A stretch of 64,000 nucleotides of DNA from Crossaster papposus (GCA_037893245.1 JBAIAA010000443.1:1550001-1614000); one strand, 5' to 3'. Counted from the first letter of the stretch, positions 1 to 10,811 are shown. The notes: generated from the sequence alone by a model not told the origin. Program-made: numbers and translations.

Positions 1-3000
1 AACTCCATGGAAGTAAACTGAGGACCATTATCAGATACGATTTCCTCTGGTAATCCGTATGCACTGAACAATCTTCGTAAGATATCTAGTGTTTTGGTAG
101 TGGTTGTAGTCGTCATAGGATAAACTTCAACCCACTTTGAATGGCTGTCAATGATGATAAACAAATGTTGACCTTTCAACTCGGCATAATCGATATGCAA
201 TCTTTGCCATACACGTGTTGACCAATCCCATGTATGTAAGGGTGCCACTTGCGGTGTTTTTCGCACAGACAAGCATATGTCACACTGGCTGACTAGATTC
301 TGAATATCTTGGTCAAGACCTGGCCACCATAGGTAACTACGAGCAAATGACTTCATGTGACAAATACCGAGATGTTGTTCATGTAGGTCATTCAACAACG
401 TTGATCTGTACTTATGTGGAATCACAACTCTGAGGCCCCACAGTACACATCCCTTTTCAACTGACAACTCATTCCTATGAACAAAGTACGGCTGGATATC
501 TTTGTCTGATATATGACTGGGCCAACCATTCATCACATAATCATACACTCTGGCCAGTTTTGGATCTTTAAGTGTTTCCTTGCCAACATCCTCAGCTGTT
601 ATGGGTAATTCATCTACATAGGAAAAGTAGTTTACTTCTGCTTCAACTACCCTATCATTTGTCTGAGGTAACCTAGACAACATGTCTGCATTTGCATTAT
701 CAGCTGATTTGCGATACTCAATCTTATACTGATAAGCAGATAATATTAATGCCCATCGCTGCATACGAGCAGCTGCCAAAGCAGGAACAGGGGACTCTGG
801 GTGCAGAATAGTCGTCAACGGCTTGTGGTCAGTTATCAATGTAAATTTGCGGCCATATAGATATTTGTGAAATTTCTTAACGCCAAAAATTAGCGCCAAT
901 GCCTCGCGTTCAATTTGGGCATAGTTCCGTTCACTTTTGCTTAGTGTACGTGATGCAAACGCAATAGGCCGCTCATCACCATTTGGCATGATGTGAGAGA
1001 TAACTGCTCCTAGTCCGTATGCTGAAGCATCGCATGCAAGCCGGAGTTCCCTGTTAACATCGTAATGGACTAGCAAGGAACTATTCAACAACAATTTCTT
1101 ACTCTCTAAGAAAGCTTCTTCACATGCTCTCGTCCAGTCCCAAAGTGCATTTTTCTGAAGCAGCGCATGCAATGGATGAGCGACAGTCGCAGCATTTGGG
1201 AGAAATTTCCCATAGTAGTTTAGCAACCCTAGGTAAGATCGCAGCTCGCTCACATTTTTGGGACTGGGCGCTTGCATGATGGCCTCTAGTTTTTCCAAAG
1301 TTGGGTGGAGCCCCTCTCCATCCAACTTGTGACCTAGATACACAACTGATGGTTTACAAAATTCACATTTCTGTGACTTGACCCTCACACCACACTTCTC
1401 CAAACGTTGGAGCACCTTACCTAACCTCTCCATGTGTTCACGCTCCGATGGAGCGGAAATCAGTATGTCATCCAAATAGCACACCACACCAGGAATACCC
1501 TGTAGGATTTGATCCATTACATTTTGGAAAATTCCCGGTGCTGAGGACACTCCGAATGGAAGTCGATTGAACTGAAACAACCCCACATGTGTGCTTATCA
1601 CAAGGTACTCTTTGGACTTGCTATCCAACTCAAGTTGGAGGTACGCATTAGTGAGATCTAGGGTTGAGAAAACCTTACCCCCCTCTAAGGTAGCAAACAG
1701 GTCTTCCGCATTTGGCAAGGTGTGGTGTGTTTCTGTCAAAACTTTGTTTACAGTCACCTTATAATCACCACAGAGGCGAATGTTCCCATCTTGTTTCGGC
1801 ACAACCACAATGGGTGATGCCCAGTCACTCTGTTCAACTTTGGAGATGACTCCTGCATCTTCGAGACGTTTCAGTTCCTGTTCAACCTTGCTCCTTAGGG
1901 CATAAGGAACGGGTCTGGGTTTGAAGTACATCGGCTTCACGTTCACAGGAATCTCAACAGATGCTTTGAATCCCTTAATTGGATTTCCCAGTTCAGAAAA
2001 CACATCCTTGTGTTGTGAGGTAATCTCCTCCACTGTTGGGCTTACAGGTATGCCACTGGTTGTCTCCACTTTGAAGATACTGTTCCAGTCGACTTTTATC
2101 TTCTCGAGCCACTGACGACCCAGAAGAGCTGGTTTATTTCCGGATACCACGTACAGCGGAAGCTGGTACTGCTGGTCCCTGTACTTCACAGGAACAGAAG
2201 CTTGTCCCAACACACTGATTGAGTCTCCTGCGTAAGTACGTAGCTTTATTGAGGACGGACTCAGCTGCAGTCCTTGTAGCGTATCATTGAAGGTTGCCTC
2301 CGACATGATAGTGACCGCCGCTCCCGTATCCAATTCCATTTGGATAGGTGTTCCAGCAATCTCCACGTCTAGTAAGATGCCGGACTTCTTGGATGATTCC
2401 TTGATGGTGTACAAGGTAAACTCGTTTTCATCATCATCATCACTCCTATCAGGATTATCTCCAGTTGAGACGAACTTGACATTTCTTGCCCTGTTCTTAT
2501 ACTTGTAGTCTGGTTGTCGCTTTCTGCAAGCCTTTGCGATGTGTCCCATTTTCTTGCAAATGTGACACAGGTAAGTCTTGTACGGGCACTGGTTCGAATC
2601 ATGGGGCTCTGTACAACGATAACATGTGCCCCCTGATGCCCTCGAAGTTGGATGCTCCTTCTTGTGCTTGTCCAGCGCCGTTTTTGTTGCATCTTGACGT
2701 GAATACTTGGCCTTCAACTTGTGAACAGTCATGGGTTTACTATTCCCATTCAAGCCTACACCACCGAGTTCTTTGGTTTGCTTGTTTGCCAGCTCCATGG
2801 CAGTAGCAATTTCCACAGCTTTGTCAAATGTTAACTTTTTCTCAGTCAACAGCTTCCTTTGACTTTGAGTGTTTATCAGTCCACAAACCAGGCGATCTCT
2901 AAGAGCCTCATTCAGGAAAGTGCCAAAATGGCACGTACGAGCAAGTCTCTTAATTTCGACAACATAATTTGCCACTGTTTCGCCTTCCTTTTGCTCACGT

Positions 3001-3284
3001 TTGTGGAACTTAAAACGTTCGGCTATCACGAGGGGTTCCGGGTCGTAGTGATTCTTAAGAGTCTTCTTTAACTCATTGATGTTTTTATCACATGGTTTAC
3101 TAGGCGAGACTATGTTCTTGAGAAGACCGTAAGCTTTGGGGCCGATTAAAGTTAAGAACACGCTCACCGCCCGGTCGTCCGCTATGGCATTCGCCACGAA
3201 AAATTGTTCGAGTCGCTCCAAGTAGCATTCGAACGTTTCCTCTCCCTCGCGAAATTCACCAATTTTACCGATCATGAGAGCCAT
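1..3284 (-). CDS. Ty3/gypsy retrotransposon Gag-Pol, one ORF, 3' part cut by window edge
   Basis: The frame starts at the ATG at 3284-3282 and stays open for about 1,094 codons to base 1. I checked that protease, reverse transcriptase and integrase motifs all lie in this frame. Order: a Gag-like region (residues 1-215); two zinc knuckles near residues 221-250 (CYRCTEPHDSNQC, then CHICKKMGHIAKAC); a retropepsin motif MELDTGAAVT near 316; reverse transcriptase with YLDDIL near 603; RNase H with TDHKPL near 820; then integrase with an HHCC-type zinc region, a first Asp in HIDYA and a second in SDNGPQF. The third catalytic residue and the 3' LTR lie off the left edge. Family knowledge: such elements copy themselves through RNA and insert by integrase. 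No stop or frameshift is visible, so it was recently active or is young. No envelope gene is visible. Confidence 0.93.
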   Translation of the reverse strand, partial: MALMIGKIGEFREGEETFECYLERLEQFFVANAIADDRAVSVFLTLIGPKAYGLLKNIVSPSKPCDKNINELKKTLKNHYDPEPLVIAERFKFHKREQKEGETVANYVVEIKRLARTCHFGTFLNEALRDRLVCGLINTQSQRKLLTEKKLTFDKAVEIATAMELANKQTKELGGVGLNGNSKPMTVHKLKAKYSRQDATKTALDKHKKEHPTSRASGGTCYRCTEPHDSNQCPYKTYLCHICKKMGHIAKACRKRQPDYKYKNRARNVKFVSTGDNPDRSDDDDENEFTLYTIKESSKKSGILLDVEIAGTPIQMELDTGAAVTIMSEATFNDTLQGLQLSPSSIKLRTYAGDSISVLGQASVPVKYRDQQYQLPLYVVSGNKPALLGRQWLEKIKVDWNSIFKVETTSGIPVSPTVEEITSQHKDVFSELGNPIKGFKASVEIPVNVKPMYFKPRPVPYALRSKVEQELKRLEDAGVISKVEQSDWASPIVVVPKQDGNIRLCGDYKVTVNKVLTETHHTLPNAEDLFATLEGGKVFSTLDLTNAYLQLELDSKSKEYLVISTHVGLFQFNRLPFGVSSAPGIFQNVMDQILQGIPGVVCYLDDILISAPSEREHMERLGKVLQRLEKCGVRVKSQKCEFCKPSVVYLGHKLDGEGLHPTLEKLEAIMQAPSPKNVSELRSYLGLLNYYGKFLPNAATVAHPLHALLQKNALWDWTRACEEAFLESKKLLLNSSLLVHYDVNRELRLACDASAYGLGAVISHIMPNGDERPIAFASRTLSKSERNYAQIEREALALIFGVKKFHKYLYGRKFTLITDHKPLTTILHPESPVPALAAARMQRWALILSAYQYKIEYRKSADNANADMLSRLPQTNDRVVEAEVNYFSYVDELPITAEDVGKETLKDPKLARVYDYVMNGWPSHISDKDIQPYFVHRNELSVEKGCVLWGLRVVIPHKYRSTLLNDLHEQHLGICHMKSFARSYLWWPGLDQDIQNLVSQCDICLSVRKTPQVAPLHTWDWSTRVWQRLHIDYAELKGQHLFIIIDSHSKWVEVYPMTTTTTTKTLDILRRLFSAYGLPEEIVSDNGPQFTSME

Positions 3285-3329
3285 AGTGCTTCTTCTGTAT
3301 GTTCCTAACACTTGAGTGAACAAAATCCC

Positions 3330-3342
3330 ATCCTCGTCGCCA
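3330..3342 (-). other. Probable primer binding site of the Ty3/gypsy element
   Basis: On the minus strand TGGCGACGAGGAT begins a few bases after the putative LTR end (TGACA at 3348) and 46 bases before the Gag start. The TGG start and position match a tRNA primer binding site. I did not identify the tRNA. Confidence 0.6.
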
Positions 3343-3347
3343 ATTTA

Positions 3348-3487
3348 TGTCATATATTGGGAAGAAACACTGAGACAAAAAGACACGCGGTCTCAAGATG
3401 GCTGCCATATAACTCAACTGATTTATTAAGCACTCTGTCAATAGAGGGCGCAGTTTATTTTCTGTGTGGATCATAATGTACGGTACA
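3348..3487 (-). repeat. 5' LTR (3' portion) of the Ty3/gypsy element
   Basis: Read on minus, this ends in TATATGACA just before the primer binding site and holds two AATAAA-like signals, as expected of R/U5. It stops abruptly at 3487 where a Helitron 5' end begins. The stretch just beyond the two Helitrons, 8579-8604, reads on minus as TGTAGTAACC followed by a TATA-like TTATTATATACA. I infer that 8604-8579 plus 3487-3348 form one short LTR of about 166 bp split by the Helitrons. The alternative is a complete LTR of about 140 bp starting at 3487 (TGTACCGTAC). Confidence 0.6.
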
Positions 3488-4112
3488 TCTATACTATAAA
3501 AGATGTTAAATTCGCCATCTTGTCCCTGGGCGCCGCCATCTTGGAACGCAGGGCCGCGCCATCTTGGAAACACAGGGCCGCGCCATCTTGGCGCGTGGTT
3601 GGCGCCATGTTGGCTTTTGGTCGGGCGACTTGTCGCCGCGCGCGCGTGCCGCCGGCGTCGGTGCGGCGGGGTGCCGGACCGTTCGCGACGGGGAATCCCC
3701 CGGGGAATCCCCCGGGGAATAAGATTTTAAAAAAATCGTATTCGTCCGTGGTGAGATTTAAAAGAAACGGACGTTACCGATAAACGCGTAATCGCTTTTC
3801 GATTGCCTGTCGATGTCTGCGGGCCTTTTTGCGCGAACTATTGCGTTATTTTTGCATTGTCCTTGACCGGAGTTCGGGCCGAAGCCTTCCCGAAATCGTA
3901 CTGCCGTAACTCGGTTGCCGAATTGTTGGCCGTTTGCGATTAAGCGGCGGCTACATGCGTTACGCGAAGCCTTCGCAAATTAATTGTATCCGCCTTGCTT
4001 GCGCGGTGGCCGAGTTGGTGCCGAGTTTGTTGTTCGCGATTGGGCGGCCCGTCCCGTGTTATTTGACCTTTATACTCCATTGGTTATTGCGGAGTTTGAG
4101 CGCCAGCTTCGT

Positions 4113-4650
4113 TTTCGGCTTTGAATTTCGTGCGCGTCGACCACATTGCAGTCACAGGCTTGGAACGTTAAAAAATGATTTATTCCTTTCGTGTTGCCTT
4201 TTGGGCAAATTTCGTTGCTTCACATTGTCGATACTTAAATATTACAACATTATCTGTCTCAAAACACTCCGAAACATATCGCTATTGCCTCAATTTCAAC
4301 TTTGATCGTGCAAAATGTCGCGAAATTGTATGGCGATGGTGGATATGAATATGCAATTTAGAAACGTAACTACGTTTCGGCTTCGGCTTTGCCTCCGAAT
4401 TCCTGCGCGTCGACCATTTTGTAGTCACAGTTTTGGAACGTAAAAACAATGATTTATTCCTTTCGTGTTGCCTTCTGGCAAAATTTCTTCCTTTCACATT
4501 GTCAATACTTAAATATTACAACATTATCTCTCTAAAAACACTCCGAAACGTATCGCTATTGCCTCAATTTTAACTTTTATCGTTGAAAAATGTCGCGAAA
4601 TTGTAAGGCCTATCGTGGATATGAATATTCAATTTAGAAACGGGACTGCC
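4113..4650 (+). repeat. Tandem duplication of about 270 bp in Helitron 1
   Basis: Two diverged copies run from about 4113 and 4385. Both hold GCGCGTCGACCA, then TGATTTATTCCTTTCGTG, and end with TTTAGAAACG. No coding frame spans them. Confidence 0.85.
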
Positions 4651-5182
4651 TTACGTCAGTTGAGGGCGCACTGTCAGACGGCCGGTCTGTTGGTTTTTTT
4701 CAATCGTAACGACGTAAATCAGAAACCCCGAAGTGGTTCGTATTGTTTCCCGTACGATTCATGTTAAAAAATCACGAGACGCAGGCAGCATGCAAGCAAA
4801 GATGAACTGCCTATTGAGTATTATTAGTTCGGAAGTCGGGAAGTATTTTTACAAAGATTGTTTGTTATTCAGAGTCGATGGTATTCTACGGAGCCCCTAA
4901 AGGGACATATGACGAATACAAATCACCGTTACGAAATAATTTGAGTATTTTATTTCGTGCACTCAAAATAACTTATTTCGTGAGCTCGAAATGTTGTCGT
5001 GGCCACGAAATGACTTCGTGCGCTCCAAGAATATCTGTTCGTGAGCTCGAAATAATTTCGTGCGCTCGAAATACTTTCTAGCTGGTACTCTACTCGCTAA
5101 GTTTCGCGATTTGTTTGTCATACAATCCATTGTGTTTTTAAGACGTCAACAAGGTGTATCTATAAGTTACGATTTCACCCAG

Positions 5183-5218
5183 CTAGCAGGTGCCGCGCGA
5201 AGCGCGGCATCCTGCTAG
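5183..5218 (+). repeat. Helitron 1 terminal double hairpin ending in CTAG
   Basis: CTAGCAGG and CCTGCTAG enclose TGCCGCGC-GAA-GCGCGGCA-T. The equivalent in Helitron 2 (8543-8578) has CTAGCGGG and CCCGCTAG, so the outer stem has changed on both sides while keeping pairing. Confidence 0.85.
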
Positions 5219-5612
5219 TCTATACTATTAATCCTGAAGATGGGGTATGGTTGGCGCCATCTTGTGGACGGTTCCCCGTGTGCCGTGTACCTGTTTGCGC
5301 GCGGAGGGTGGGAGGGAGCCCGTCTATCGGGCCGCGCCATTTTGGGTCTGGTGTCCTGTTTGCCCGCCGCGGTATAGTGTGGGGTAGCGGATGTGGGGGC
5401 CCGTCTTTTGCACGGGCCTCCCGTCGGAATTGCGCGGTGGCTGCGCCGGTCCCGCGCCAGTTTGCGGTGGCGACGCAGAGTATGGAAAGGAGCCTGTCTA
5501 CTGTCGTGCTGGAATATATGATATCGCGTTCGTGTACGTACTCTATAAACACCAAACACGTGCATGCAGTATATATACCACACTCACTGATGACGGCCGT
5601 TTCTGACGCGTT

Positions 5613-5672
5613 GCTGTTTCTTTCGAACTTTGGCTGTTTCTTTCGAACTTTGGCTGTTTCTTTCGAACTTTG
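5613..5672 (+). repeat. Three perfect 20-bp tandem copies
   Basis: The unit GCTGTTTCTTTCGAACTTTG occurs at 5613, 5633 and 5653. Confidence 0.97.
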
Positions 5673-6162
5673 TGAATCGACCCTTCTGCTGCAGAATTAC
5701 TGCTTAAGACTGACAAAAGTAAGTACATTTCCTATAAACATTTTGCTGTTAGATTATATTTTGCTACAACATTAGACTTATAAACATTTTGCTACAACAT
5801 TAGATTTATGAGAACAAACGGCAACTTAACAAACGGCTGTGAGATTGTCAGTATTCCTTTTAATTCCCCTCCAGCGCAATATTTTCTTTTTGATTTTTTT
5901 TAAAGAAAGAAACATCTGAATCTAAGTAACCATTTCGCTACAGTTTCCCCCTAAAAAACAATATTTTTAGGCCTTTCAGAAAACGAAGTACATTTTCTAT
6001 AAACATTTTGCTGTTGTTCTGCCTTTTCAGAAATGTTGTTGCCTTTCAGAAAACGAAGTTTATTTTTTTAAAGAAAGAAACATCTAATTAAAGTAACCAT
6101 TTCGATGCACACACCACACATTTCTTTTATCAGATAGTGCAGACAATAAAAAGCTTTAGACT

Positions 6163-6830
6163 GCTATGCATACACATTTTCTTTCTCTTTGTGCTTAAAT
6201 GTTCCCCATGAAACGGGTTTTTTTGCAGTGCAATTTAATAGCAGTGAATTCTAAATAATTGTACATTTTGCCCTGTATGTTTCTTTCATAGATCGTTCAG
6301 AGTCATTCTCACTTGAATCTGCCACATCAGAAATTCCTGCACCCCCGTAACAGGTACATTCTGATTTAGCAGATAAATAAATGGTACACACACGGTCAGG
6401 ATTTGTGTAGTACACGCCTAGCCTCAGCCAAACGATTTTTGCTACCGTTTCATGAGGGGCCACTGGGAATTGTGTAGAACCAAATGTATATAGAAGTTAG
6501 TGTTTTGATCATCGAGTGACCTGGTCTGTTGACCCCCTCAGGAGACCAGGTCAACATACCAATTGCACAATGATGTCTAACATCTGCAAGCCATTAAATT
6601 ACACGTATATACAATCCTTTGACAGCTATGCATACAACTTTTTTCTTTCTCTTTTTTTTTCAATTTTCCCCATGAAACAGGGTTTTTTTGCAGTGAATTT
6701 AGCACTAGCAGTGAATTCCAAATAATTGTACATTTTGCTTTTTATGTTTCTTTCTTAGTCAAAGTCGGTCATTCTCATTTGAAACTGCCACATCAGAAAT
6801 TCCTGCACCCCTGTTACAGGTGTGTGTCAT
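6163..6830 (+). repeat. Pair of direct repeats of about 205 bp in Helitron 2
   Basis: Copies at about 6163-6365 and 6625-6830 share TTCCCCATGAAAC, ATAATTGTACATTTTGC and GCCACATCAGAAATTCCTGC. They are separated by about 260 bp. The direct orientation suggests a local duplication. No gene is evident. Confidence 0.85.
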
Positions 6831-7044
6831 GTATAGGAATCTGACAGTCAACATTGCATTTTTACCTACAAGAGGATTTTTCAACATTCTCCACGCATTC
6901 ACCAAAACCCCATTTTTTTCAGCTTTCCCTCTTTCACCTATTTTGTTTCCAATCACAAGTCCACCTTTTTCAGTGCATCTCAACCTACCTATACCGTTTC
7001 CCTATAGAATCTTTACCTACCTATCCGTATTTTTCTTGACTCTT

Positions 7045-7231
7045 TGGACAGCACTACCAGACGCCACTTTTACCGATGAAGACAACGTTCCAACCCCCCC
7101 CCCCCCCCCCCCCCCCCCCCACTACCAAACCTGAGGATGACATCTCTGCTGCTTCACAACTAGCCATTATCGAGGAATTTCCCAACCTTACACTTACCGT
7201 ACCAGCCTTTTACATTCTCTTTCTGGATTGA
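7045..7231 (+). pseudogene. Exon-like open stretch split by a 27-base poly-C run (captured fragment?)
   Basis: The frame from 7045 reads WTALPDATFTDEDNVPTP into prolines. After the poly-C (7094-7120) a different frame reads TTKPEDDISAASQLAIIEEF and continues to a stop at 7229-7231. Both sides look protein-like and acidic, and they would be one frame if the tract had one more or two fewer C. A possible acceptor (TTTGGACAG) precedes it. I do not recognise the protein. Helitrons often carry host gene pieces, so this may be one. Confidence 0.35.
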
Positions 7232-8578
7232 TTCAGCCTTTCAAATCAAATCTACACACAGTACATTACCGTTCTCCAGTATTAACCACACATACCACAA
7301 GGTTTTATTTTAAGTACATGTACTCTTAATTTCACACTGTTTTATTTTTATACTATTATTTTTGGTTCTCTTTATTACCTTTTTAGTACTCCAATTTTAA
7401 TACTAGGTACATGTACATACTACGTGTATAAAACTCATAGACAGCATAAATGCATCCTCTCATGGGATTTCACTGGTTTTTATTAAGGTACTCCATATGT
7501 GTGTATAAACTAATCATTTTCAATAGCTATCATGTAACACAGAGCCGTATTGTATAAATTTACTATTTATTTGGGGTTTATTTGCAATTTGTTTGGGTGA
7601 ATGAGGTTCCAGTAAATTTTAAACAAAATTGAAAATGTTTGGGTCAGGAGCCCAAAAATAGGGTCGGTCGGGAATGAGAACCACATAAAAAGGGCCGTCC
7701 TAATAAACCCACCCTGCGAGAGCTGAATAATTTTCCAAAGGCCTATTCGATTTTATATCTAAATGATTTAACAACAAAGGACATAATGATCCTATAAAAT
7801 TCCTATAAAATTGTCAATACCTTTCTAACCTAATTTGGTATTACAATTTAATTACTAAAATCTGGAAAGTCATGCATGGTCGTGGTTAGTCATAACATTT
7901 ATGCAACTCTTTTATTTCCCATTTTGTAATAAAGATCGTTTCACAACATTTAATGTTTTAAATTGTCCCAGTTGTATCCTTTCCTTGGCTGTTATGAATA
8001 CTGGTATTATTTTGTACCCGATAGCAGGCTATTCAATTTCAGATCCCATTTACAACTGCGTCGTCGGGGAACTACATATTTTCGCCATTTTCCAACTATA
8101 TATTTTACAATAGGCCTAATGCATTCGCGAGTAGTAACATTTTTTTTCACTAAAGGTTTTTTTTTCTGCATCTATTGGAATATTATTGGTGTACATCCCG
8201 GAGGCTGCCTGTCGACATGGCTGCCTGTCCGGTCGGCATGGCTTTGCACTGTATGCAGTGGCCCATGATCTATTTAAGGAAAATAGCAAGGTTTTTATTT
8301 TAGCAAGTAATACTTTTAATTGAAAACTTTCTGATTTAATGATGTACAACTGAACTATTTGAAACATGAAACAAACCTTTACCACACATTTGAAAAGCAT
8401 CATGGAATGACAAACAAGCAAGTTTATACACACACACCTAGCTGTTAGTCTACTCCCTAAGTTTCGAGGTTTGTTTGTCATACAATCCATTATGTTTTTA
8501 GGACGTCAACAAGGTGTATCTATAAGTTACAATTCCACCCAGCTAGCGGGTGCCGCGCGAAGCGCGGCATCCCGCTAG

Positions 8579-8604
8579 TGTATATAATAACAGGTTACTA
8601 CAGT
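8579..8604 (-). repeat. Putative 5' tip of the Ty3 LTR, displaced by Helitrons
   Basis: On minus this reads TGTAGTAACC and then a TATA-like run, and it directly follows the Helitron end CTAG at 8578. Together with 3487-3348 it would restore a TG...CA LTR around an A/T Helitron target. The second LTR is outside the window, so the join is inference. Confidence 0.45.
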
Positions 8605-9113
8605 CTACATGTATGATCGTACATGCGAATACATGTACGTACACATACACACGTGTGTGCAACTTGACCGAGGTAACTTGACCGAGGGGCGTATGGTCAA
8701 ATCCGGATCGGTCCATTGTGAAAATGCTTTCCTTTCGGCGAAAATTTCCAGCGTTTTGTGTTCATGTTTATAGGGGCCATGTTTTAGCTTATGCATGGTA
8801 CCCTGTCTCTTCAATATGTGTTGTTATTATAACCCATACTTTGGAACCAGACTAGCTGACCACTGATGTACACCGTGCATATCAACGCGCTAGCGTTAAC
8901 AGACGACACGCGCATTTTGAAAAATGCCGCGCGTAAAGATACAAACGTTCTACGCGTACATTTATAGCGCGCAGTATCAAGATTTGACGCGTCCTTGTTA
9001 CAAGTTACCGTAGAACTGTTGCATTCGGCCAATCATTGGCTTACATGATGCTTGATTAATGCTGGTTCAGGGAACATTTATTCACTTCTTCTTGAAAGCC
9101 GGGTTATTACTAA
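8605..9113. other. No gene seen
   Basis: AT-rich DNA with an ACATGTAC-type simple stretch near 8608-8660. I see no coding frame or element ends. Confidence 0.5.
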
Positions 9114-9935
9114 GGGAATAAATGTGTGTTCGAGAGGTTTTAATCACTCTGTTTAATACCGATTGAAGTCTGGGTGCTGATAATTACCCGAGCCGAAGGC
9201 GAGGGTAATTATCAGCACCCAGACTCCAAGAGGTATTAAACAGAGTGATTAATACCGACCGAACACACATTTATTCCCATTCATAAATAACTTTTTTGTA
9301 AAATTCAGCCCAAAAAGCCCCGAAAATCCCGGAAAATTGTCGCAAGTAAATTTCGGTGTTTCGCCATTCTGTCTGTTTCAAATGACATGTTTCCGCCTCT
9401 GTCGCTCTCTACACAATACATGCAATAAAGCGTATTTACTGTGAACCAGACTATTACTGCCATTGGCAACCTCGTCCCTAAGGTGTCGAGCTGTACGCGC
9501 TCAACACTACCCGCTCTTATTATTGGAGACGAGGTACGGTTCAGGGTTGGAAATAAAGTGAGCCCTGGGGACGGAATGTTGTTTCCAGCTATGTTTAAAC
9601 ACTTCCAGCCATGTCTTTATCGTCCGTTTAATACCGGCCACGTGACGGGCTCTCGACCAATAGGAATGCCTAAACTGTCCCAGGTATTTATGAATACAAA
9701 ATAATCCACTCCACGTGATCGAGTCTCGACCAACCAGAAGCCAGCAACTCTCCTAGGTATTTATTAATAAGGGAATAAATGTGTGTTCGGTCGGTATTAA
9801 TCACTCTGTTTAATACCGCTTGGAGTCTGGGTGCTGATAATTACCCTCGCCTTCGGCTCGGGTAATTATCAGCACCCAGACTCCAAGCGGTATTAAACAG
9901 AGTGGTTAAAACCTCCCGAACACACATTTATTCCC
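9114..9935. mobile_element. Foldback MITE with palindromic terminal inverted repeats
   Basis: The left end (9114-9278) and right end (9771-9935) are inverted copies of each other, starting GGGAATAAATGTGTGTTCG. Each end is itself a 165-bp palindrome centred on CCCGAGCCGAAGGCGAGGG or its inverse. The inner half reads ...GAACACACATTTATTCCC, the inverse of the outer half. The 490-bp core has no long frame but holds two diverged direct repeats of about 60 bp (9639-9695 and 9710-9770, with CACGTGA and TCTCGACCAA). It could instead be two independent 165-bp palindromic elements. Confidence 0.8.
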
Positions 9936-10013
9936 TTAATAGTAACCGTCTACTATGTATACGCTCTATATCATAATAGGAATAGAGGATTAAAATCACA
10001 TTTCAGGCAGCTC

Positions 10014-10085
10014 ACCCTCCCTAGTACAGTGGTTAGGTAGAATGGCATATTGATTAGTATTCTGTGGTTCGAATCCCACTCCAGT
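10014..10085 (+). repeat. tRNA-like/SINE-like segment
   Basis: A box-like TAGTACAGTGG (10024) and a perfect B box GGTTCGAATCC (about 10066) lie at tRNA spacing. I cannot form a proper acceptor stem, so this is more likely a tRNA-derived SINE remnant than a working tRNA. Confidence 0.35.
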
Positions 10086-10811
10086 CTCATTTACAAACTA
10101 AATTTTACAATATATTTTACAATAAATAATCAAAGTTATCTAACTATTGCTATGTGTTGTGAGAGCCCGATGCAAATGTTGACTACGGACACAAATATTG
10201 CGTCCCGGTAGCTTAATGGATGATCCAAAATCATGGTCGGAAAATAGATAAATAACGAACTAAAAGCGTCAAAATGCTGCATAAAATAGCTTCATTTTAG
10301 CTTCGACTTCGACGGCGGGGGGCACATTCCCCCTCATCACCCCCCCCCCCCCCCCCCCCCCGCAGAGTGCAAAAGCCATAGTTCAAAATTTAAAAAGGCT
10401 GAAAAATACCCGTGGATGAACGGCCTAATGTTGGTAAAATGGCCAAGAAAAAAATCCTGCTGCTGTTGCTAGATGGAAGCGCCTTATCAGGCGAGGAGAA
10501 CAAAGCAAGAAGCCAAATGTCGTTGATGAGCTGACGATCACAAGGCGTTCCAGGTTGTGTTCCCACCACTTCGATGCAGGTGACATTGACAAATTTGGCA
10601 ATGCATGCGGTGACCCTAAGTATTTTTTATGGAACAACTGGGGAAAACCAACAAGGACTCGATCAGTTGCCACCCTGCAGAAACTCAATGCTGCCAGAAA
10701 CGATATGGAGCAACTCGATCCTGGTCTTAACGTCACTGTCAGTGTCACTGAGCCCATGGAGCTATCTCAGGAGACAGAACGTGAAGCCACCCAAACTGTG
10801 AAGCTCGGACG

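Larger units (their letters stand above)
3488..5218 (+). mobile_element. Non-autonomous Helitron-like element 1
   Basis: It starts TCTATACTATAAAAGATG, a canonical Helitron 5' end (TC, then TATACTA), and ends in CTAG after a hairpin. The host bases are A before (3487) and T after (5219), the A/T target Helitrons use. The terminal hairpin is TGCCGCGC-GAA-GCGCGGCA, nine bases before the end. I found no Rep/helicase coding in its 1.7 kb. The 5' part (3530-3700) is GC-rich and repeats GCCGCGCCATCTTGG-type motifs. The middle holds a 270-bp tandem duplication, and the tail has several short palindromes such as TTTCGTGAGCTCGAAAT. Confidence 0.75.
5219..8578 (+). mobile_element. Non-autonomous Helitron-like element 2, joined head-to-tail to element 1
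   Basis: It begins TCTATACTATTAATCC immediately after the CTAG end of element 1 and ends with a near-identical 3' end. Bases 8449-8578 match 5088-5218 closely, including the terminal hairpin and CTAG, followed by T at 8579. No Rep/helicase gene is visible in 3.36 kb. The interior holds three perfect 20-bp tandem copies (5613-5672), a 205-bp direct duplication and an exon-like open stretch interrupted by 27 C. Head-to-tail Helitrons are known to arise by end bypass or reinsertion. Confidence 0.7.

Noticed and set aside
1921-2806. Plus-strand frames over the Ty3 element
   Set aside because: They are antisense to the continuous Gag-Pol frame with clear motifs.
5251-5775. 174-codon plus-strand frame in Helitron 2
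   Set aside because: GC-rich, low-complexity and overlapping frames on both strands; no domain and no conservation with Helitron 1.
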